Source: Gracilariopsis chorda (lineage: Eukaryota > Rhodophyta > Florideophyceae > Gracilariales > Gracilariaceae). From it: DNA of 64,000 nucleotides. The position numbers were made by a program, and so were the translations under genes. Of this stretch, positions 30,606-42,471 are shown in pieces. The stretch's first letter is position 1. Every line of letters starts with the position of its first letter. The notes beneath the pieces are model-generated. The model made no database searches, had not been told where the DNA came from, and saw only the letters and a list, made by a program, of their open reading frames with translations. The stretch lies in assembly GCA_003194525.1 (NCBI GenBank), contig NBIV01000064.1, positions 275,464 through 339,463 on the forward strand, given 5' to 3'.

Positions 30606-32650
30606 TCAAAGGTCTAAGGGGAGCAAGCCACAGTCACCGCGGAACCTTGCCAGCTTAACTCGAGCGAGCGCTTTCGTCAGCATATCGGCAACCATGTCTT
30701 CCGTGGAACAGTACTGCAACTGGACGGCTTTGTCGCGTCGAGCCTTTCTGGTGAAGTGAAAGCGAATATCAATGTGCTTAGTACGCTTGTTCACAACTCC
30801 ATTTCGAGCAAGGTCGATGCAACCCTGGTTGTCCACGTACACAGTTGTGGGCTCAACCATTAGCGTCACTGACTCATCCACGTGTAGTCCACTTGCGTTG
30901 CCAATGCCACTCCACAGTCGTCTCAGCCAGATCGCTTGCTTCGTCCCACTGCACAGACTCACATACTCAGCCTCAGCGCTAGACAATGCAACTACTTCCT
31001 GTTGGCGCGAGCTCCAAGACACAGGAGCACCGCAAATCATGAACACATACCCACTGGTGGACTTGCAGTTGGATGTATCACCTGCCCAGTCAGAGTCTAC
31101 GTATCCATACAGCTGAGTATCAGTCGTGGTGCCATAAGTAAGTCCGAGGGAGCGAGTGCGATTGAGGTAACGCAGAACACGCTTGACCGCTTTCCAATGA
31201 GTCTCTCCAGGTTTCTCGACATACTTGGCTAGCTTGGACACTGCAAACGAGATGTCCGGTCGAGTGCCAACAGAGAGATACATCAGACAACCGATCACCT
31301 GGCGATACGGGATGTTCGTCAGAGGCTTTTCTACCTTAGTGAGGTCAGCACCGGAGTCCATGGGAGTGTCCATTGGTTTGCACTGCAACATGCCAAAACG
31401 TTCTAAGACCTTACGCCTGTATGCAGACTGTGTCAGGTACAGCTGTCTTTTGGATCGATCACGATGGATCTCGAACCCAAGTACCATGCGCGCTTCACTG
31501 AGATCCTTCATCTGAAAACGTTTTGACAGTTCACGCTTTACGCGATTCATTGTCTCCATACTTGGACTCGCAATGAGCAAGTCGTCCACATAAAGAGCAA
31601 TGATCACAAGCGCTCCCAGTACCTCTCCGGTGTAGACGCACTCGTCTGCGACGTTTGGCTTCAGACCCATCCAACCAACGAGGAACAAGTACATCTTTGC
31701 AAACCACTGCCTTGATGCCTGTCGTAGCCCATAGATGGCCTTCTTGAGAAGGCATACCAAGTCCTCGTTCCCAGGTTTGATGAATCCGTCCGGCTGCTCC
31801 ATGTACACAGTCTCTTCCAGGTCGCCATTCAAGAATGCAGTCTTCACATCCATCTGGTGCAGATGATAGTCCTGCACTGCTACAATGGACAGAATCATTC
31901 TAATGGATGTGAATTTGACCACTGGTGCATACGTCTCGGAGAAGTCTACACCTTCGATCTGCAGAAACCCTCGAGCCACCACACGAGCCTTGTACCTCAC
32001 TGTCGGTTCATCGTTGTCGCCAGCCTCATATTTTTGCACAAATACCCACTTGGATGATATCACGTTGCTGTCAGCTGGCCTTGGCACTAACTCCCATGTG
32101 TCATGCTCCATCAGAGACTCGTACTCACTGTTCATGGCCTTGGTCCACGCTTTTGAGTCAGGACGTGACACCGCATCGGAGTATGAGGATGGGACCTCAT
32201 CACTGGCAGTGAGTAGGGCAGTTCCGCGCCACCACGAGGTAGGCACTCTACGTTCACGAGTGGATCTCCGAAGTGATTGTGGATCTGGTACGTCTGGCTC
32301 AACTTCTGTCTCAGCTGTGAGCTCATCGTGGCCACTGCCTGAAGCTTCTTCTGGTGGAGTATCTGGTGCAGCGGGTTCAACTTGGGCAGCATCGGTGGGT
32401 TTAGTAGAGGTGGAGGTGATGTTTGATTTCGGCTTGTCCGAGATGTCGATCTCAGCATAGTCGTCATCATCAACGTGGTCAGTACCTTGATCTGAACCAC
32501 TACATTCGTCAAACCTCACATCTCTCGACACAACCACCTTCTTCTTTTGCGCATCCCACAGTTTATAACCGTTCGATCCAGATGTGTACCCAATAAAGAT
32601 CGCCTCCACGGCAGGTTGCTCCAGCTTCTTCAGCTTGTGGTCCACCACTT
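30606..32650 (-). pseudogene. Family A gag-pol, 3' part: end of integrase, RT, RNase H (A-3)
   Basis: Continues the frame interrupted by B-2: integrase C-terminus (KKLEQPAVEAIFIG), acidic linker, RT with SETYAPVVKF, AFLNGDL and YVDD, and RNase H with DSDWAGDTS. There is no stop until TAA/TGA-type termination at 30606. Excluding one copy of the CACTT duplication, this part is 680 codons with stop, and with the 662 codons at 39267-41252 gives 1341 residues. Thus A-3 had an intact frame up to the B-2 insertion, with RT residues closer to the usual copia form than A-2. Confidence 0.9.
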
Positions 32651-32758
32651 TGTTGATGTTAGCACGTAGTCGAGTGCCGGGTAGTACTGGGACATCATGG
32701 TGCAACACTTGAAAACAAAGTTTCATATAACGGAGGGCTGTTTTTGGGACCTGCTTTA

Positions 32759-32855
32759 CAAAAGCGCATATGCGTGTGTTCTCAAACCCAACGTGAAACG
32801 GGCATATGATTGGCTACTGCAAACACTCATATGCAACGTATTGGTTACAAGTGTT
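32759..32855 (+). promoter_or_regulatory. Upstream block in the B LTR
   Basis: AAAGCGCATATGCG, AACCCAACGTGAAAC, ATGATTGGCTACTGCAAA and ATATGCAACGT in the same order as in A-2 and C-4. Confidence 0.6.
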
Positions 32856-33262
32856 ATGCATTCTATGGGCTCTTGGCACGGAATTGGCCACTTGGCATAA
32901 GGTGAATGGGTATGGTACTGAAGAATATGTGTGGCTACATGTGGTTTACAGGTATATGGAAGTGTGTCATGTGTGCGGTTGTGCAAGCAGGCACGTGCCA
33001 TGCACGCAACACACCTAGGGTATGTACATGGATGCGGTGGCATGTGTATTTGTGCTTTGTCATTGTCATGATGATGCGAGTAAGTGTTTATACAGTGCTG
33101 CAACATGCTGGCACATTGTTGGCGTGTCCGGTTCACTTATTGTGCGTTGCTGGCTACTTGGTTCACTTGGTCTGCATTGTTGTAATGTGTTGTTATGTTG
33201 TTATGCATGGTTGTACTTGGCTGTAATCAGTGTGTGCAACCCTTATTGTGTTATGTTTGTTT

Positions 33263-33343
33263 ATGATTGGTAGTATTGGGTGTCCCCACTTAGTGGTATA
33301 GGGTTTTCTTGTAGTTGTAGTGTGACGTAGAGGTGCTATATAA
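33263..33343 (+). promoter_or_regulatory. Core promoter of the B LTR
   Basis: ATGATTGGTAGTA, GTGTCCCC, CTTAGTGGTATAGGG and TATATAA (33337-33343); homologous to the A core. Confidence 0.65.
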
Positions 33344-33461
33344 CACGCTGAAGTTGCACTACCAAGTAAACTCGCCCCAAGACTGGCAACCTTCACTGCT
33401 TCTTTTTCTTCTTTCTTTGTTCTACAGATGCGCCGTAGCCCAACTAACATTACTATCATCA

Positions 33462-33475
33462 GGTTATGGGCCCAG
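33462..33475 (+). other. Primer binding site (B-2)
   Basis: GGTTATGGGCCCAG, exact. Confidence 0.88.
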
Positions 33476-33707
33476 AGCGTCGATTCTTTGCAGACGTCGC
33501 GCTTTACTAATTCTTTTATTTGCGTTCTACGAAGCTGTTCTTGCGAGAAGTTTTGCGTATCTTGTGGAGGTACAGTTGTTGTGGTGAAAGTAGGCAAAGC
33601 GTTCAGAGACCCCTTCTCTGGTAAGCCGACCTGCGCCTGTTCCGATCCCTGCATCTGTGCTTCAGCGCACAAGGAAGACCGCGCTATTTTCCTGCAAGTG
33701 TCTAGCA

Positions 33708-33907
33708 GGGGTTAACTGGTGAACGCTTATCGCGACAGCTACTAACCTCCCTGGGACGACACGTAGGGATTATAAAGCCCCTCGTTCTGAAGTGCGCAGA
33801 ACAGGGTAGGTCACGAAGAATTTCGTACCTCACCTGGAGAGAGTTACCAGGGTCCAGGGGTTCAACCCTTAGGGTAGCGGAGGTAGTTTCTCCCGTCAGT
33901 GCGCCCG
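33708..33907 (+). other. Conserved structured leader module, B-2 copy
   Basis: Within leader 33476-34254. Stem 1 GTTCTG/CAGAAC 33784-33802 (extended outward by CCT/AGG with one bulged C), stem 2 GGGTT/AACCC around 33858-33868, stem 3 GGAGG/TCTCC 33879-33893. A CAGAGA/TCTCTG hairpin lies further 5'. Confidence 0.62.
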
Positions 33908-34254
33908 CTTTTACGAAGTTAGTTTCCTTTCCGAGTGTGCTTCAGAGCTGCTCGTGAGTATACTCCAGGCGTCGAGAACCCGAAATCCGCCTGTGATTCG
34001 CGTACCAGACGCGTCTGGACGAGCGTTGAGACTTGGTTACACGGTCTCCGCTGGCGCCCTCGCTGTTAAGTGTTGAGTATAATCCACTCCAGCATCACCC
34101 ACATAGTGTGACATCCGCTATCAGTCCAAAGCTGTACCGCCAAAACAGCCCTCTCGTCTATTCTGATAGCGATTCTAAGCATCGAGTCCCTCACTCTGCT
34201 TCATTTTCGTACCTTGTTTGTTCTAATTTCGGTTACTGAACTCGTTCTGGAACC

Positions 34255-37200
34255 ATGTCAGACTCCGAAGTTGAGTCAGAAACCACTTCTGGTGTGAAGA
34301 TCCCGCGCTTCCACGGTAAGCGGGGAGAAGATTACACCCTATGGAGACACCGTCTACGTGCTGCATGTCGTATTAAAGGTGTCTGGAATGTCGTTATGTC
34401 AAGTTCGGAGGAGTCATCTAGTGGAATAATGACACAAGCGTCTGGTTCTAGTGCTACCCAGACACCCTCCCGTACACTCGCAAAGCGCGAAAAGGCATGT
34501 GCAATCATCATTTGTGCACTTGGTGATGCCCCGTTGCGTGTAGTTATGGATGTGGATGATGACCCCGGTCGCATGCTTCAACTACTTGATGCGCGATATG
34601 CCTCAAACAGGACAGTGTCTCGTATAGCCGTGCAGACTCAGCTGTTCAGAATGTCGTATAATGGCCAAAACATGTCCGAATTCGTGGACCAGTTTGCCTC
34701 TCTGTTCTCGCAGCTGGACCGCATGGGCAAAGATGCCGCCATACCAGAGTCTCACAAGGCACCTATGCTTCTGGCATCTATTGACCCCAACTGCTCATTG
34801 GAATCAACTGCAGCAGCACTGAGGACCAAGGAGATCTCGGAACTGACCTGGGACTATGTAGCAACAACCCTAATTGATGAATATAATGCTCGTCAAATGG
34901 GGTCAAGCAGTTCTGGTAGAGGGCGCAATCGCAAGAAGAACAAGAACAGGGGTGGTTCCCGTATAAGCGGACACAGCAAATTATCAAATGGTATTGAGAA
35001 TGATGGTAACGCATCAGATTCAACCACTGTGAACGACCCCACTGGTCGTGCATATGCTGCTGGAAACAAAAATGGGTACCACTGCACCTTTTGTGACCGC
35101 GATGGACACACCCAGGACCGTTGTCACATGAATCCGGACAATCCTGACAACCATTTACCACAAGCTATCTTGGATCACCTAAGGCTAAATGCAGTCGAAA
35201 AGCCTAAACGTTCCGCCAAGTCATCGCTGAAAGCATCCAAGGTTGAGATTGCTGGAGTCGCAGGTGAAAAGTCATCAGTGGTACCACCGGTTAATGAGTG
35301 CATTGACACATATGCAGACAGTGGCGCTACGTCTCATTTCTTTTGTTCGGTGTCGGCGTTCGTCCCAACCACAATGTTCGACATACCACATAGGACAATT
35401 GAACTAGCTGACAACACCACGGTCACTGCCACGCAACAAGGAGATGTGGTATTACCGTTTGTGGATGTCAATCTTAGGTTGTCTAATGTGCTGCTCGTTC
35501 CGAATCTTGGATATAACCTAGTTTCTGTAGGGCGGTTGGCTGACAAAGGTATCCACTCACTGTTTTGTGATAAGGAAGTACGCCTACAACACGAAGATGG
35601 GTTTGAGGTCGGGCATGGGACTCGTCATCATCGCTCCCGTTTATACACCCTGCCAAACCCAATCGACCATACGGACACATCCACGGTGCTTGCTGCTACC
35701 GACGAGCGCACTAGTTCATTGTGGCACCGCCGACTGGCACATATGAATGAACATGACCTTCAAAGAGTTCATGCTCACGTCGACGGTGTACCAAACATCA
35801 AGGGCATGGAGGAGGTATGTCGACCATGCCGCCTTGCCAAGGCGCATAAACTGCCATTTCAGGGCAAGTTTGAACGAGCCAAGCAGGTTGGGGACGTGGT
35901 GCACTCGGACATTATCGGTCCGTTGGTGCCATCATTCCCCGACCGATTCCGGTATGCATCCGGATTTGTCGATGATCACTCACGATATGCAGTCCTTGGG
36001 TTCATGGTGCACAGAACTGAGATCAGCGAAGTGTTCTTGGGAGTAAAGCAGAAGCTCAAACAGCTTGGAGGAGAGCATGTGCTTATTCGAAAACTGCACT
36101 CTGACAACGCAGAAGAGTATATAGGAGCGCATCAATCGCACTATGGGGGAAGCTGCCCGAGCTTTGCTGATTCAAGCAAGTTTACCAGACTGTTTGTGGC
36201 CATATGCACTGAAACATGTGATTTATATTCGCAATAGAGTGCCCCATTCCACCATTGGCGTGACCCCGTATGTGTTGGTCACTGACAATAGGCCTTCTTT
36301 GAAGTATATCAAAGTATTTGGATGTGCCGCATATGTATTAAAAATGAACCCGGGCACCAAGTTCGAGTCTCGTGCACTTGAGGGAGTGTACTTGCAGACT
36401 CTTGAGCATGGTGTTTACGAGGTCCTAGTATCGGGTGACGACGATATTCCTCGAATAGTAAGGTCGCGTCATGTCACCTTTGATGAATCTAGGTTCCCTG
36501 GTGTACCGTATCTAAGCAATTATATGGATGACGAGAGTGCATCAGATGCGACTTATAGTTCTGAGGATGATGTAGGCTCCACCAGCTCTGAAGAATTTTA
36601 TGTTGACGATGTTGCGGACGTCATTTCAGAATCCGAAAATGGCAGCATAGACCATTCTGGGGCACCTGTAAACGTGACTGCTAACTCTGCACCACCAGAT
36701 ATTGTTACTGATGACCACAATTCCGGCAACGAAGAGGGGTCAGAGAGTGATGCAGAGAACATTGAACAAGCAAATCTCGACTCTGAGTCACAGTCACGCT
36801 ATCCTCGTCGCACTAGGCGTGCACCACAACGCTGGTGGCATATGGCTGGCGCGGCCAAATCGGAGGTTAAGGTTACCACGAGTGATGATCCCACACTCAA
36901 GGAAGCACTCTCCGCACCCCCAACTGAAAGAGAGCAATGGCTACATGCTATCGATGAGGAGTTCACATCCTTGGAAGACAAGGCTACATGGGTTGCGGAT
37001 GACTCACCAAAGTCTGCGCCTCTACCAACGCATGTCATTCTGAAGGTGAAACGTGACGCAGACAACTCCGTTGACCGATTTCGAGCTCGAATAGTGGCTG
37101 GAGGCAACCACCAGACATATGGTCAGGACTACTTAGAGACGTACGCACCAGTCGTTTCGTTCAACTTGGTTCGCATGTTCCTGTACCTGATATTGTGCAT

Positions 37201-38461
37201 GCAGATGTTTGTTGCACAGGTGGATATTAAAACCGCATTCCTGAACGGTGACCTCAAGGAAGACGTTTGGGTGATGTCACCGCGTGGCATTCCTGGTCTC
37301 AAGTCACGATGCTATAAACTGCTAAAGGCTATATATGGGCTTAAGCAGGCTCATCTGGCATGGCATACGAAGTTCAGCACAGACATTAAAGGCATAGGTT
37401 TTGAAGAATTACCCAGTGCACCATGTGTCTTCAGGCGCAAATTAGCCGGTAACACATACGCATACATCTTGGTATACGTAGATGACCTTCTTATATTTAC
37501 GCCAACTGCTGAACAACGTTCCCACATAGTGGAGGAGCTCAAGTCTCTGTATGACCTACGTGTTGAGACTCGTATCAGAATGTATCTTGGTGTTGAATTA
37601 ACCTGGAACATGGACTCCAATGGCCAACTGTTAGGTGTAAAACTAGCACAGCCGCTGTATGTCAGTGGCATGTTACGTCGGTTTGGACTGGAATGTAGCA
37701 AGCCTGCACGAAGCCCAATGGTAGAATCTTTCTTTTCCTCGCTTGATGTGGAGGAGGACAAGTCCCCATTTGAAGTCCAGTTGTATCAGCAGATGATCGG
37801 GTCTCTGCTGTACCTGGCATTACGGACACGTTTGGACATATTGGCACCCGTACTTATCCTAGCGCGCTTTCAGAAAGCACCAACTCGGTATTGTCATCGA
37901 GCGGTGAAGCGCGTGCTAAGGTATTTACGTGGCACTACTCACCATGGACTTGTTTATCAACCTGGTAACCTGCTGCTCAATGGTTATGTAGACTCTGATT
38001 ACGCTGGTGACACCACTGATCGCAAGTCTTTGTCTGGCTTTATGATCAAACTTGGGTCATGTGCTTGTTTCTACGGTGCGCGTAAGCAGGCGTCAGTGGC
38101 ATTGTCTACAGGCGAGTCCGAGTATTACGCATTAGTGATGGCAAGTCAAGAGCTAATGTGGATATCTCGAGTACTTGAGGAATGTGGAATACCGGTTAAT
38201 GAGAGTACTCCACTACGCTCAGACAACCAGTGTGCGATTGAATGGGCCATTGGTGAGCGTTGCCCCTCCGGACGTGCCAAACACATTGACGTGAAGATAC
38301 ACTTTATCCGAGACTTGGTCAAAAGCAAGGTGATAACTGTGGAATATGTGGCAAGTGAGGACAATGATGCTGACATACTCACTAAACCACTTAGTCCTGC
38401 TATGGCACAGTTGATCATGGATAGGGTTGGTCTGACCCAGGAACTCGAGGAGGAGTGTTGA
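34255..38461 (+). pseudogene. Family B gag-pol with internal integrase deletion (B-2)
   Basis: The first frame (34255 on) gives gag, CCHC knuckle at residues 277-290, protease D355-S-G, HHCC finger, integrase D552 and D617. At ~36124 about 80 nt present in relatives such as C-3 are missing. This removes the segment before the integrase glutamate (AERINR) and shifts the frame; reading continues from about 36127 in the second frame through integrase C-terminus, linker, RT (YVDD at 37475-37486) and RNase H to QELEEEC and a TGA at 38459-38461 inside the 3' LTR. All other domains look intact, and both sections are free of stops. Active integrase and a fused polyprotein cannot come from this copy without frameshifting, and the catalytic spacing would still be wrong. 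Confidence 0.92.
38441..38455 (+). other. Polypurine tract of B-2, overlapping the pol end
   Basis: GAACTCGAGGAGGAG encodes ELEEE and abuts the LTR. Confidence 0.72.
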
Positions 38462-39266
38462 TGTTAGCACGTAGTCGAGTGCCGGGTAGTACTGGGACAT
38501 CATGGTGCAACACTTGAAAACAAAGTTTCATATAACGGAGGGCTGTTTTTGGGACCTGCTTTACAAAAGCGCATATGCGTGTGTTCTCAAACCCAACGTG
38601 AAACGGGCATATGATTGGCTACTGCAAACACTCATATGCAACGTATTGGTTACAAGTGTTATGCATTCTATGGGCTCTTGGCACGGAATTGGCCACTTGG
38701 CATAAGGTGAATGGGTATGGTACTGAAGAATATGTGTGGCTACATGTGGTTTACAGGTATATGGAAGTGTGTCATGTGTGCGGTTGTGCAAGCAGGCACG
38801 TGCCATGCACGCAACACACCTAGGGTATGTACATGGATGCGGTGGCATGTGTATTTGTGCTTTGTCATTGTCATGATGATGCGAGTAAGTGTTTATACAG
38901 TGCTGCAACATGCTGGCACATTGTTGGCGTGTCCGGTTCACTTATTGTGCGTTGCTGGCTACTTGGTTCACTTGGTCTGCATTGTTGTAATGTGTTGTTA
39001 TGTTGTTATGCATGGTTGTACTTGGCTGTAATCAGTGTGTGCAACCCTTATTGTGTTATGTTTGTTTATGATTGGTAGTATTGGGTGTCCCCACTTAGTG
39101 GTATAGGGTTTTCTTGTAGTTGTAGTGTGACGTAGAGGTGCTATATAACACGCTGAAGTTGCACTACCAAGTAAACTCGCCCCAAGACTGGCAACCTTCA
39201 CTGCTTCTTTTTCTTCTTTCTTTGTTCTACAGATGCGCCGTAGCCCAACTAACATTACTATCATCA
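38456..39266 (+). repeat. B-2 3' LTR
   Basis: 811 bp, visually identical to the 5' LTR. Its first six bases supply the last Cys codon and the TGA of pol. Confidence 0.95.
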
Positions 39267-41252
39267 CACTTTGTACCAGCACCGGCTACCGAACACACGC
39301 AGATTGCTCAAGTCAGGTTCATATCCACTCCACATCTCGAGTGGTGTCACGTCACTCGGAAGGGCCTTGCAGGTGACTCGATTGCGCACATACACTGCAA
39401 CGTTCAATGCTTCAGCCCAGAAGCTCTTTGGCAGTTTCTTGTGATGCAGCATCGATCTCACCAAGTCCATGAGTGTTCGGTTGAACCGTTCGGCCAGACC
39501 ATTCTGATGTGGATTGTAAGGCACCGTTCGCTGATGTTCAATACCGTGACGTTCAAGCTCTTGTGAAAACTTCTTTGACACATATTCACCAGCATTGTCT
39601 GTGCGTAACGCATGTAGCACAGACTCACGTGCGGTGATGGTTTTCACATGTCGGTCACTCTGATTTTGAACCATCTTGAGCCACTTCACGAACACGTGGA
39701 ACACCTCATCCTTGGTCTTGAGCATGTACAAGAAGCAAAAACGGGAGTGATCATCGATGAATGTGACGAAGTAGCGTGAACCTCCCAAGGAACCTACTTG
39801 GATTGGACCACAAATGTCCGAATGCACTAGGTCCAATGGGTGCAAAGCCCGTTCCCCCCCTTGCTTGGGAGTTGGAGCACGTGTAGATTTTCCCACTACA
39901 CAAGAGTCACACACATCCATCGATTGATTCAAGTCCACAGTCAGCCCTGACACAACACCGTTACGAGCCATATGTTTGATACCATCCACATTCACATGAG
40001 CCATTCGAGCATGCCATAGTGACAGGTCAGTCACAAGTGCGTTGTCCATGTCTTCTGGTACTTCAATCGCGGTACATAGGTAGTACAGTCCTTTGATGCG
40101 ACGGCCCTGGGCGATCATGGTGTTGCCTTTGTATACACATACTTTGGTTTTGTCAAACACCACTCGCGCACCCAGGTCACACATCGCAGATACTGACAGC
40201 AGATGATACCTTAGATTCGGTACGTGCACTACTTCACCCAACCGGCACTTGCTCTTACGCCCTTCAACAGCGAGATCGAGGTGGACACTGCCATGACCAA
40301 GAGACTCCAGCTTCGAGTCATTGCCGATACTCACACCGGCAGACTCTCTTTTGCTATAACTGTCAAACATGGACTCGTCATACGTCATATGGGCGGTGGC
40401 ACCAGAGTCAATGATCCAGTCACTGATACTTTCTTCCACAGAACCTGTCGCAATGAGACAAACAAAGTCAGAGTCACTGTCACATCCTCGTTTCTCGTTG
40501 CCGAGATTGGTCTGCACAGCTGGGTTTGCGGCAGCACTCTGCTCTTTGCTAGCTTCGTCACGTTGTCTCTTGAAACAGTTTCTCTGGATATGCCCCTTCT
40601 TACCACAGTAGTAGCACACCATGGACTTCTTTCGTGACTGCGCACCGACCAAAGCCGTGTCACTTCCGGACTCCTCCTTGGCACGATCGTTCATTCGCTG
40701 TTCCTCTTGCAGCAAACGACTCTTCACAAACTCTAAATCGAGTTTACGATCACCAATCGTGGTGTCAATAGCGACAATGAGGTGTTCGAAGCGGTCTGGT
40801 AGCCCACATAGGATTGCCATAGCGATGTCTTCCTCCTCAACCACTACGTCCATGCTCTTCAGATCCGATGCAAGATGACGAACACGATTGATGAAGTGTA
40901 ACATTTTCTCATCATCTCGCATCTTGGCTGTGTAGAAGGCACGTCTTGCATTGATTCGGTTGAGCAGCGTTTTACGCTGGAACACATCGCAAATGGCTTT
41001 CCACATTTCCGCAGCATTCTCGGTATCCCTCACATGGTCCAAATGCTCATCACTGATGCTGAGACCAATAACAGCCCTGGCCTTGGCGTCTTTCTTCTTC
41101 CATGCTGACAACTCGTCATCGTCCGTAGGCCTGATTGATTCAAGATGGTCATCGAGGTCCTTGAGTGCAAGCAGCAACTCAACCTTTTGCTTCCATACAT
41201 GGAAGTTATCCTCGCCCAACTTTTCAATCTTGATGCCACCGAATGAATCCAT
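39267..41252 (-). pseudogene. Family A gag-pol, 5' part: gag, protease, integrase (A-3)
   Basis: 662 codons from MDSFGG to the integrase C-terminal half (FGSRCWYKV), uninterrupted. The CCHC knuckle (CYYCGKKGHIQRNC), protease DSGA, HHCC finger and the D, D and E of DD35E are present; the G run before the integrase core has seven G. Truncated only by the B-2 insertion. With the other half it would be the best-preserved family A coding copy here. Confidence 0.92.
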
Positions 41253-41381
41253 GCTTGGTAGATGTCAACAAACAGCACAGGTGCGATGAAAGACCTACGG
41301 CACTTAAGTAGTACAAAAATGGCAACAACGACAACAATAACAACAAAAACAACGACAACAACAACAACAAAACTTCAAATT

Positions 41382-41573
41382 CGGGCGCACTGACGGGAGA
41401 AACTACCTCCGCTACCCTAGGGTGTCGGACCCCTGGCCCCCGGAGATGCTCCGGGTACAAGACGTCTTCTTCTGTCTTCCCTCTCCTACGTCTAAGGAGA
41501 AGATGCGTCGCTCTCTACGAGGCTTCCAGAGGATGGTTAATGACCCAAGATATGCCTTCACCAAGTATAACCC
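41382..41573 (-). other. Conserved structured leader module, A-3 copy
   Basis: Minus-strand copy of the A version, within leader 41253-42457; stems as in A-2. Confidence 0.55.
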
Positions 41574-42010
41574 TCTCTGGCCTCTTGCAAGAACTTGCGC
41601 GACCTCGCAACTGAAGCTACTATGGCAACCAAAGTACGCTGCTAACGCGCAACCACTTAAGGTCACACGCGGCCTGATCCTAAGAAGGAGGTCAGCCTAC
41701 GCCACGTCGCCTCCCCGCACAAACGCCCAAGGGTCAGATGCACGGATCAAAAGCTCGTTATGGAATACCTTCGCAACAGCCCAAGAATCCCGACACGCAG
41801 TCAGGATCAAAACAAATAATTCAATCACCCGCACCAGCGCAGTACGCCACGGCACCCCGTCCACAGATGCACCCGCTGAACTTACCAGGTCTTAACGACC
41901 GTCACCGTTATCTGTCCAAATGGACCGGTGGGAAGCCGCTCGACAGTACACCCGCTTTGGTTCAAGCCGCCAGGCTCACGTCCCCGGATACCTGGAATCA
42001 CCCAAAGTAA
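41422..42010 (+). CDS. Two overlapping antisense leader reading frames (A-3)
   Basis: 157 codons (41422-41895) and 90 codons (41738-42010), both opposite to gag of this inverted element and nearly identical in product to those of A-2. Confidence 0.25.
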
Positions 42011-42457
42011 CCCGGATCAACCGCTCGTCGCACTGGACACCAGATGATGATTAACAAACACGAAAAACAAACAACTGCTGAGCACACGATCACGGAGCCC
42101 AGACTTCGAAACTAGACCGACTCGACCTCACGGATACGACCCGACGAACGACTCGGGGATCCCAAAACACAAGATAGAGGGAGTGTCACACACAAAGTAG
42201 ATAGCGATCGACAACACGGGCAACAACGGAGGCCCAACTGAACAACGATAGCAAGTAAACGTCGAACCACTACCACCACAACGCCCTCAGGGAGGAACGC
42301 AAACCAAAGGAGAATGACCAACACCGACCAACAATGGGATCAAGACACCCGACGCAACGACGAAAGAGGCAACAACAGCGAAACGGATGAACGGCGGTGA
42401 GGGAGAGCGGCGACAGACGAACGATACGGAAAGGGATAGCGGCAGCGGTCAGCGGGG

Positions 42458-42471
42458 CTGGGCCCATAACC
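42458..42471 (-). other. Primer binding site (A-3)
   Basis: CTGGGCCCATAACC on the plus strand, directly inside the 5' LTR. Confidence 0.86.

Larger units (their letters stand above)
32651..33461 (+). repeat. B-2 5' LTR
   Basis: 811 bp, TGTTGATGTTAGCAC to CTATCATCA. Confidence 0.95.
32651..39266 (+). mobile_element. Copia family B copy B-2, complete structure, damaged integrase
   Basis: 6616 bp, two 811-bp LTRs without a visible difference, flanked by CACTT (32646-32650 and 39267-39271). Inserted into the A-3 integrase-coding region in the opposite orientation. The youngest insertion in the window by LTR identity. Confidence 0.96.

Noticed and set aside
33580-33910. Self-cleaving ribozyme in the leader module
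   Set aside because: No hammerhead core (CUGAUGA with GAAA) or clear HDV-like core was seen; structure alone does not show catalysis.
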